Below are positions 5,810-9,939 of a DNA stretch of 9,939 nt, one piece after another (the stretch's first letter is position 1; the number at the start of each line of letters is the position of its first letter). The DNA lies in contig NZ_LLZN01000104.1 in NCBI RefSeq assembly GCF_001509795.1, forward strand, positions 1 to 9,939. The letters are read 5' to 3'. Position numbers and translations under genes: made by a program. The notes under the pieces are model-generated. The model saw only the letters and a program-made list of their open reading frames with translations. It had not been told where the DNA came from and ran no database searches. The stretch comes from Streptomyces sp. NRRL WC-3605. GTDB taxonomy: Bacteria > Actinomycetota > Actinomycetes > Streptomycetales > Streptomycetaceae.

Positions 5810-6580
5810 GTGAAGTTGTTTGGGAAGCTGTTCGGCAAGAGTGCGCGAGACGAGAACGCGACCACTCGTCACCGCGCACAAGGGGACGAGGAAGGGCAGC
5901 GCCCCCTGTTCAGGGACCAGGTCCCTGGACCGGGCGGCGACATTTCCGGAGGTCAGGGCGCGCCGTCGGTTGACCCTGGCCAGTCCGGCGACATAGGTTT
6001 CGGACAACCGTCAACCTCGAGTACGGGTGGAGGGTTTTCCCCGATGTCGGCCCTGGTGTGTACGAGGTGCGGTAACCGCAACGCGGAGAACAGCCGCTTC
6101 TGCTCCAACTGCGGCGCGCCGCTGCGTGCCGGAGGTGCGCCCGAGCGCCCGTCCGAGACGACGTCGACGATCTCCATCTCGGGCATCGAGGCCTACGACG
6201 CCGAGACCACCGGTCAGACGCAGATTCCCGCGCTCTCCCCGGAGGCACAGGCCGCCGTCGACGCGCTGCCGGTGGGTTCCGCGCTCCTGGTGGTGCGCCG
6301 TGGACCGAACTCGGGCAGCCGCTTCCTGCTGGACGGCGATCTGACCACCGCCGGGCGGCACCCGCAGAGCGACATCTTCCTGGACGACGTGACCGTCTCG
6401 CGCCGGCACGTGGAGTTCCGCCGCACCCAGGACGGCTCGTTCACGGTGGCCGACGTCGGCAGCCTCAACGGCACGTACGTCAACCGCGAGCGGATCGACC
6501 AGGTCGCTCTGAACAACGGTGACGAGGTGCAGATCGGCAAGTACCGGCTGGTCTTCTACGCGAGCCAGCGGGGCTTCTGA
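5810..6580 (+). CDS. garA: GarA/OdhI-like FHA-domain protein with N-terminal zinc ribbon (256 aa)
   Basis: The C-terminal half (about 145-256) is very close to mycobacterial GarA and corynebacterial OdhI, with G182-R183-H184, S197-R198-R199-H200 and N220-G221-T222 forming the phosphothreonine pocket. E116-T117-T118-S119-T120 matches the ETT site that PknB/PknG phosphorylate in GarA. After phosphorylation the FHA domain folds onto it and releases 2-oxoglutarate dehydrogenase and glutamate enzymes. The same switch is inferred here. Unlike the roughly 160-aa GarA, this protein adds a basic, amphipathic-looking start (residues 1-13), a Gly/Pro-rich linker (about 35-78), and a zinc ribbon (C84, C87, C98, C101; CxxC-x10-CxxC). 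GTG 5810 has AAGGGG at 5796-5801. ATG 6044 (residue 79), with GGAGGG at 6029-6034, could start a shorter form beginning at the ribbon. The following gene is the FtsR-type regulator, as next to odhI and garA. Confidence 0.92.
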   Translation: MKLFGKLFGKSARDENATTRHRAQGDEEGQRPLFRDQVPGPGGDISGGQGAPSVDPGQSGDIGFGQPSTSSTGGGFSPMSALVCTRCGNRNAENSRFCSNCGAPLRAGGAPERPSETTSTISISGIEAYDAETTGQTQIPALSPEAQAAVDALPVGSALLVVRRGPNSGSRFLLDGDLTTAGRHPQSDIFLDDVTVSRRHVEFRRTQDGSFTVADVGSLNGTYVNRERIDQVALNNGDEVQIGKYRLVFYASQRGF

Positions 6581-6581
6581 C

Positions 6582-6604
6582 CTCCCCCGGACCCGTCCGG
6601 GGAG
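6582..6604 (+). terminator. Short hairpin between the FHA gene and the FtsR-type gene
   Basis: CCCCGGA (6585-6591) pairs with TCCGGGG (6596-6602) around a CCCG loop. CT/AG (6582-6583 with 6603-6604) extends it past one unpaired C. It begins 2 nt after the FHA stop and ends just before the ribosome site (6609-6616) of the next gene. With no T-tract, and with the second gene only 39 nt away, it is more likely a partial attenuator or mRNA-processing hairpin than a full terminator. Confidence 0.4.
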
Positions 6605-6619
6605 ACCCAGGGAAGGTCC

Positions 6620-7357
6620 ATGCTGAAAACACCGAGCGGCGGTGCCGGCAACGGTGCCGCCGCCACGGACGGTCGGCCGATGAGCATCGGCACGGTGCTG
6701 ACCGTGCTCCACGAGGAGTTCCCTGACGTCACGATCTCCAAGATCCGTTTCCTGGAGTCGGAAGGGCTGGTCGAGCCGCGCCGCACACCGTCGGGCTACC
6801 GCAAGTTCGGCCAGCAGGACGTGGAGCGGCTGCGCCACGTCCTGCGGATGCAGCGGGACCACTATCTGCCGCTGAAGGTGATCCGCGAGCACCTGGACGC
6901 CATGGAGCGCGGCGAGGCCGCGGCCCTGCCCGCGCTGTGCCGGCAGCGCGACGGCGACGGGGTCCTGGAGCCGGTCGAGGAGCGTACGGCCGCCCGTCTC
7001 GGACGGGCTCAGCTGCTGGCCGCGGCCGGGATCGGGGAGCAGCAGCTCGCCGAGTGGGAGTCGTACGGGCTGATCACCGCCCTCCCGGACGGCGCCTACG
7101 ACGCGGAGGCGGTGACCGTGGCCACGCTCGTGGCCGAGCTGGGCCGCTTCGGCATCGAGCCGCGGCACCTGCGGGTGATGAAGGCCGCCGCCGACCGTGA
7201 GGCCGGTCTCGTGGAGCAGGTCGTCGCGCCGCTGAAGCGGCATCGCAACCCCCAGACCAGGGCTTATGCCGAGGCCAGGGCCAAGGAGCTGGCCGGGCTC
7301 ACCGTCCGGCTGCACGCCGCGCTGATGCAGACGGCCCTCGGGGTGCGGCTGCCCTGA
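6620..7357 (+). CDS. ftsR: MerR-family regulator, FtsR-type (245 aa)
   Basis: Transcription factor matching C. glutamicum FtsR, an activator of ftsZ encoded beside odhI, and M. tuberculosis Rv1828. A Gly/Ala-rich leader (5-17) precedes a MerR winged helix-turn-helix (about 21-95): S22-I-G-T-V-L, I39-S-K-I-R-F-L-E-S-E-G-L, the wing R54-R-T-P-S-G-Y-R-K-F, then D67-V-E-R-L. Classic MerR proteins next have a long coiled coil and an effector domain. Here residues about 127-190 repeat the helix-turn-helix/wing pattern (W146-E-S-Y-G-L-I, then G158-A-Y-D-A-E-A-V), so the protein looks like tandem MerR-like modules. There are no Cys ligands for metal sensing. ATG 6620 has AGGGAAGG at 6609-6616. ATG 6680 (M21-S-I-G) is a possible shorter start but lacks a better ribosome site. 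The target is likely ftsZ or the division cluster, by homology only. Confidence 0.88.
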   Translation: MLKTPSGGAGNGAAATDGRPMSIGTVLTVLHEEFPDVTISKIRFLESEGLVEPRRTPSGYRKFGQQDVERLRHVLRMQRDHYLPLKVIREHLDAMERGEAAALPALCRQRDGDGVLEPVEERTAARLGRAQLLAAAGIGEQQLAEWESYGLITALPDGAYDAEAVTVATLVAELGRFGIEPRHLRVMKAAADREAGLVEQVVAPLKRHRNPQTRAYAEARAKELAGLTVRLHAALMQTALGVRLP

Positions 7358-7370
7358 GCGGCGCATGCAC

Positions 7371-7397
7371 GGATCGGCCGGATCGGCCACCCGATCC
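7371..7397 (+). repeat. Tandem GGATCGGCC repeat and hairpin after the FtsR-type gene
   Basis: GGATCGGCC occurs twice back to back (7371-7379 and 7380-7388). The second copy's GGATCGG (7380-7386) pairs with CCGATCC (7391-7397) around a four-base loop. The first copy could pair with the same right arm, giving alternative folds. The hairpin is 13 nt past the stop codon and 33 nt before the next gene's -10 element. It could be a terminator lacking a T-tract or a protein-binding site. Confidence 0.55.
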
Positions 7398-7430
7398 CGG
7401 CCCGACTACCCAAACGTCCCGAGCACGGCC

Positions 7431-7436
7431 TAGGGT
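7431..7436 (+). promoter_or_regulatory. -10 element, probable leaderless start of the DUF151 gene
   Basis: TAGGGT (7431-7436) fits TANNNT and ends 6 nt before the GTG at 7443. No Shine-Dalgarno sequence is present in that gap. This arrangement is the usual signature of a leaderless mRNA in actinobacteria, with transcription starting at or next to the start codon. No convincing -35 hexamer is seen near 7407-7413. Confidence 0.55.
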
Positions 7437-7442
7437 TGCTGT

Positions 7443-7916
7443 GTGAACGAGCTCGATGTCGTAGGTGTCCGGGTCGAAATGCCCTCCAACCAACCGATCG
7501 TGCTCCTGCGTGAAGTGGGAGGCGACCGCTACCTCCCCATCTGGATCGGGCCCGGGGAGGCGACGGCGATCGCCTTCGCCCAGCAGGGCATGGCCCCCGC
7601 ACGACCGCTGACCCACGATCTGTTCAAGGACGTGCTCGAGGCGGTCGGCCAGGAGCTCACCGAAGTGCGCATCACCGATCTGCGTGAGGGCGTCTTCTAC
7701 GCCGAGCTGGTCTTCGCCAGCGGTGTCGAGGTGAGCGCCCGTCCGTCCGACGCGATAGCGCTGGCCCTGCGCACCGGAACGCCGATCTACGGCAGCGACG
7801 GTGTGCTCGACGACGCGGGCATCGCGATCCCGGACGAGCAGGAGGACGAGGTGGAGAAGTTCCGCGAGTTCCTCGACCAGATCTCGCCGGAGGACTTCGG
7901 CACCAGCAGTCAGTGA
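7443..7916 (+). CDS. DUF151 / bifunctional nuclease-family protein (157 aa)
   Basis: Complete member of the bifunctional nuclease (BFN, DUF151) family and positional match to M. tuberculosis Rv1829. The family block is clear: P32-I-W-I-G-P-G-E-A at the end of the first strand pair, E82-G-V-F-Y-A-E-L, and the hallmark S98-A-R-P-S-D-A-I-A-L-A-L-R followed by T113-P-I-Y. The C-terminus (about 127-157) is acidic, as often in the family. Plant and Thermotoga members were reported to have nuclease activity or a nuclease-like fold, but the substrate in actinobacteria is unknown, so the name is a family label. GTG 7443 begins M-N-E-L-D-V-V-G-V, the usual family start, and sits directly after a -10 element. 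It is placed between two MerR regulators, as in mycobacteria, which suggests a conserved link not yet explained. Confidence 0.9.
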   Translation: MNELDVVGVRVEMPSNQPIVLLREVGGDRYLPIWIGPGEATAIAFAQQGMAPARPLTHDLFKDVLEAVGQELTEVRITDLREGVFYAELVFASGVEVSARPSDAIALALRTGTPIYGSDGVLDDAGIAIPDEQEDEVEKFREFLDQISPEDFGTSSQ

Positions 7917-8084
7917 GACGGCGTGGGCGGCCCGTCCGGCCTGGTCCGGAGCGGTGCGGCCCGCGGCCCGTCACGGCCCGTACGCCGGGCATGTGCCACG
8001 GGCGAGGGAGGGCGTCATGGAGCCCGGTTCGGGCGCATTCGGCTAGCCTTTCCCCGCGGCGGGGCACGGGAAACCACTCGTAGG

Positions 8085-8110
8085 GTGATTATCACTCGGC
8101 GTGCCGAGTG
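8085..8110 (+). promoter_or_regulatory. Two adjoining palindromes, candidate operator of the second MerR gene
   Basis: GTGATTATCAC (8085-8095) is an 11-bp palindrome with a central T. It overlaps by three bases the perfect 18-bp inverted repeat CACTCGGCGTGCCGAGTG (8093-8110; 8-bp arms, 2-nt centre). The second ends 9 nt before the -35 element at 8120. CACTCG also appears at 8075-8080, giving a second half-site-like copy. Position and symmetry suggest a dimeric regulator binding upstream of the -35, possibly the MerR protein itself. The identity of the binder is inference. Confidence 0.5.
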
Positions 8111-8119
8111 TGGCGATCG

Positions 8120-8148
8120 TTGACGCACCCCCGGTGACTGCCTACCGT
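8120..8148 (+). promoter_or_regulatory. Housekeeping-type promoter of the second MerR gene
   Basis: TTGACG (8120-8125) and TACCGT (8143-8148) are separated by exactly 17 nt. This is a near-consensus sigma-70/HrdB-type promoter. Transcription would begin near 8155, giving a leader of about 24 nt with GGAGG at 8169-8173. The position rules out a start at the upstream GTG 8101. The 17-nt spacer differs from the 19-20-nt spacers of classic MerR-activated promoters. Confidence 0.75.
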
Positions 8149-8178
8149 CGAGAAGGCAGGTCAAGGACGGAGGTCGGC

Positions 8179-8838
8179 GTGAGAAGCAGCGGCGGCGGTA
8201 CGGCTGGGGGTGCACCCGAGCGCGGCCTCGGGGCGAGCGGTCCGTACCCGCTTCACGGCAGCGCTGTCCAGGGCGGTGCGGCCGATCACGCCCCGCAACG
8301 ACCGGAGGCCGTGCCGAGCGGCGGCGGAGGGGCGGCGTCCATGGCCGAGCAGATCGGGTACCGGGGTCCGACGGCCTGCGCGGCCGCCGGGATCACGTAC
8401 CGGCAACTGGACTACTGGGCCCGCACCGGACTCGTCGAGCCCAGCGTGCGGCCGGCGTACGGGTCGGGCACGCAGCGCCTGTACAGCTTCCGGGACGTCG
8501 TCGTCCTCAAGATCGTGAAACGTTTCCTGGACACCGGTGTGTCCCTGCAGAACATCCGGACCGCCGTTCAGCACCTGCGCGAGCAGGGCTTCCGGGATCT
8601 CGAACGGCTGACCCTGATGAGCGACGGCGCCACCGTGTACGAGTGCACCTCGCCGGACGAGGTCCACGCGCTGCTCCAGGGCGGGCAGGGGATCTTCGGG
8701 ATCGCCGTCGGCGTGGTGTGGCGGGACGTCGAGAGCGCGCTGTCACAGCTGCACGGGGAGCGGATCGACACCGGGGAGACGCTGGTCGGGCACAACCCGG
8801 CCGACGAGCTGGCACGGCGGCGCAACCGCGCGGTCTGA
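8179..8838 (+). CDS. MerR-family transcriptional regulator, Rv1830 (ResR/McdR)-like (219 aa)
   Basis: Second MerR regulator and positional match to M. tuberculosis Rv1830, which has been linked to division and antibiotic resilience. A Gly/Ala/Pro-rich, low-complexity N-terminus (about 1-54) precedes the winged helix-turn-helix: Y61-R-G-P-T-A-C-A-A-A-G-I-T-Y-R-Q-L-D-Y-W-A-R-T-G-L-V, wing P88 to Y102, then F104-R-D-V and a dimerisation helix (V119 to about E132). A compact C-terminal domain (about 140-195) contains L-L-Q-G-G-Q-G-I-F-G-I-A-V-G-V, a family-like stretch with no metal-binding Cys pair. GTG 8179 is chosen because GGAGG (8169-8173) is 5 nt upstream and the promoter lies at 8120-8148. 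ATG 8341 (residue 55), with GGAGGGG at 8326-8332, could start a shorter 165-aa form matching the conserved part. The targets are unknown; autoregulation through the palindromes at 8085-8110 is plausible. Confidence 0.88.
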   Translation: MRSSGGGTAGGAPERGLGASGPYPLHGSAVQGGAADHAPQRPEAVPSGGGGAASMAEQIGYRGPTACAAAGITYRQLDYWARTGLVEPSVRPAYGSGTQRLYSFRDVVVLKIVKRFLDTGVSLQNIRTAVQHLREQGFRDLERLTLMSDGATVYECTSPDEVHALLQGGQGIFGIAVGVVWRDVESALSQLHGERIDTGETLVGHNPADELARRRNRAV

Positions 8839-8881
8839 GGTCGCGGCGGCGTTGTCAGTGCCGTAGGGCAGCATCGGAACT

Positions 8882-9939
8882 GTGAGAAACGCGCCCACCA
8901 TCCTGCACCTCGACATGGATGCCTTCTACGCGTCGGTGGAACAGGCGTCCAAGCCGAGCCTGCGGGGAAAGGCCGTGATCGTGGGCGGGCTGGGGCCCCG
9001 CGGGGTGGTGGCCACGGCCTCGTACGAAGCGCGGATCTTCGGGGTGCACTCCGCCATGCCGATGGCGCAGGCGCGGCGGCTCGCGCCCAACGCCGCGTAT
9101 CTCGTGCCGCGCTTCTCGATCTACCGGGACGTCAGCGAGCGCGTGATGGGGCTGCTGCGGGAGCTGTCGCCGCTGGTGGAGCCGTTGAGCCTGGACGAGG
9201 CGTTCGTCGACCTGGAGGCCGGGGGAGTGGCCTGGGACGCGGAGTCCGCGCGGCTGGTGGGGGTGAAGCTGCGCTCCGACATACGGGCCGCCACCGGGCT
9301 GGCCGGGTCGGTGGGGCTCGCGGCGTCCAAGATGGTCGCGAAGATCGCCTCGGAGGAGGCCAAGCCGGACGGGATGGTGCTGATCGAGCCGGGGACCGAG
9401 CGGGCGCTCCTCGGGCCGATGTCCGTACGCGTGCTGCCAGGGGTGGGACCGGCCACCGGGGACCATCTGCGGCGGGCCGGGATCCACACGGTCGAGGAGA
9501 TCGCCGAGGCGGGCGAGGACGAGCTGGTGCGGCTGCTGGGGAAGGCGCACGGGCACGCCCTGTACGCGATGGCGCTGGCGCACGACGAGCGGCCCGTGGT
9601 GGCGGAGCGGGAGGCGAAGTCCGTCTCGGTCGAGGACACGTACGACGTCGACATCCATGACCGGACGCGGGTGGGACTGGAGGTCCAGCGGCTCGCCGAC
9701 CGGTGCGTGGGGCGGTTGCGGGGGGCCGGTCTTTCGGGGCGGACGATCGTGCTGAAGGTACGGCGGTACGACTTCTCGACGCTGACGCGGTCGGAGACGT
9801 TGCGGGGGCCGACGGACGATCCGGCGGTGGTGCGGGAGGCTGCCGCGCGGCTGCTGGAGGGGGTGGACACGACCGGGGGTGTGCGGTTGCTGGGGGTCGG
9901 GGTGAGTGGTCTCGCCGACTACACGCAGGAGGATCTGTT
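8882..9939 (+). CDS. dinB: DNA polymerase IV (Y-family, DinB), 3' end outside the window
   Basis: The open frame runs from GTG 8882 past the window edge, 352 codons plus two bases. Translesion polymerase signatures are complete: D11-M-D-A-F-Y-A-S-V-E with metal-binding D11 and probable steric gate Y16, A-T-A-S-Y-E-A-R-I-F-G-V, R-F-S-I-Y-R in the fingers, and S103-L-D-E-A-F with catalytic D105/E106. The S-V-G-L-A-A-S-K-M-V-A-K-I-A-S block, the V-L-P-G-V-G-P-A-T helix-hairpin-helix and a little-finger domain (about 238-345) follow. The last codons read Q-E-D-L plus TT, where this family carries its Q-x-x-L-F sliding-clamp motif, so a clamp site probably straddles the edge. The start lacks a good Shine-Dalgarno sequence (only GGAA at 8876-8879) but fits the family N-terminus. 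It is 43 nt after the MerR gene. Glycine is mostly GGG, unlike the neighbours. No LexA-type box was noticed. Confidence 0.94.
   Translation, partial: MRNAPTILHLDMDAFYASVEQASKPSLRGKAVIVGGLGPRGVVATASYEARIFGVHSAMPMAQARRLAPNAAYLVPRFSIYRDVSERVMGLLRELSPLVEPLSLDEAFVDLEAGGVAWDAESARLVGVKLRSDIRAATGLAGSVGLAASKMVAKIASEEAKPDGMVLIEPGTERALLGPMSVRVLPGVGPATGDHLRRAGIHTVEEIAEAGEDELVRLLGKAHGHALYAMALAHDERPVVAEREAKSVSVEDTYDVDIHDRTRVGLEVQRLADRCVGRLRGAGLSGRTIVLKVRRYDFSTLTRSETLRGPTDDPAVVREAAARLLEGVDTTGGVRLLGVGVSGLADYTQEDL

Larger units (their letters stand above)
7917..8178 (+). other. 262-nt intergenic region upstream of the second MerR gene
   Basis: No gene is supported here; short open frames have no family resemblance. 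The first half (7917-8040) is GC-rich with no clear signal. CCCCG/CGGGG (8052-8056 with 8060-8064) could form a small stem. The second half holds two palindromes and a promoter, described separately, so this gap looks like the control region of the downstream regulator. Confidence 0.7.

Noticed and set aside
6011..7390. 459-codon minus-strand open frame opposite the FHA and FtsR-type genes
   Set aside because: It is a shadow frame. The plus-strand proteins have clear family motifs and this one has none.
7923..8123. 66-codon frame between the DUF151 and second MerR genes
   Set aside because: The product has no recognisable features and the frame runs through the palindromes and into the promoter of the next gene.
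8101..8178. GTG 8101 as start of the second MerR gene
   Set aside because: It lies inside the operator palindrome and upstream of the -35/-10 promoter at 8120-8148, so it would not be on the main transcript.
8852..8881. Possible promoter for the DNA polymerase IV gene (TTGTCA at 8852, TAGGGC at 8864)
   Set aside because: The two hexamers are only 6 nt apart, and no -10-like sequence sits at the proper distance from TTGTCA.

Overview
The window reads as a chromosomal segment of a high-GC actinobacterium, most probably Streptomyces. The G/C-dominated third codon positions, GTG starts, GTGA stop/start overlaps, the 5S rRNA sequence and the gene order all fit. Everything supported is on the + strand.

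Layout: (1) 1-153 is the 3' end of a 5S rRNA gene, i.e. the tail of an rRNA operon, closed by a strong intrinsic terminator. (2) 210-821 encodes a CDP-alcohol phosphatidyltransferase of the eukaryote-like cardiolipin synthase type. (3) 937-3432 encodes a three-part protein: nucleotidyltransferase, hexapeptide repeats, and a phosphomannomutase-like half whose catalytic motifs are all altered. A perfect hairpin follows it. (4) 3531-5619 is a translationally coupled trio, DUF881 - small basic membrane protein (Sbp/DUF1290) - DUF881. (5) 5810-6580 encodes a GarA/OdhI-like FHA protein with an added zinc ribbon and basic N-terminus. It is followed by an FtsR-type MerR regulator (6620-7357), a DUF151 bifunctional-nuclease-family protein (7443-7916) and a second MerR-family regulator (8179-8838). 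The last has a textbook promoter with two palindromes just upstream. (6) 8882 to the window end is DNA polymerase IV, cut off by the window edge.

From remembered gene orders, the block closely matches Mycobacterium tuberculosis Rv1822 (pgsA2) - Rv1823 - Rv1824 - Rv1825 - [gcvH Rv1826] - Rv1827 (garA) - Rv1828 - Rv1829 - Rv1830. Two differences stand out: the ManC-like fusion gene lies between the phosphatidyltransferase and the DUF881 trio, and gcvH is missing. The DUF881/Sbp genes also sit next to ftsA-ftsZ in Bacillus (ylxW, ylxX, sbp), and both MerR proteins have actinobacterial relatives tied to cell division. The likely common theme is therefore envelope and division control (lipid, nucleotide-sugar, membrane scaffold, Ser/Thr-kinase-responsive FHA switch, division regulators). 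That theme is inference.

The most unusual points are the apparently dead mutase domain of the ManC-like fusion, the zinc ribbon plus basic N-terminus on a GarA-like protein, the tandem MerR-like architecture of the FtsR-type regulator, and the paired palindromes before the second MerR gene. I see no CRISPR array, insertion sequence, prophage, tRNA or obviously foreign island.
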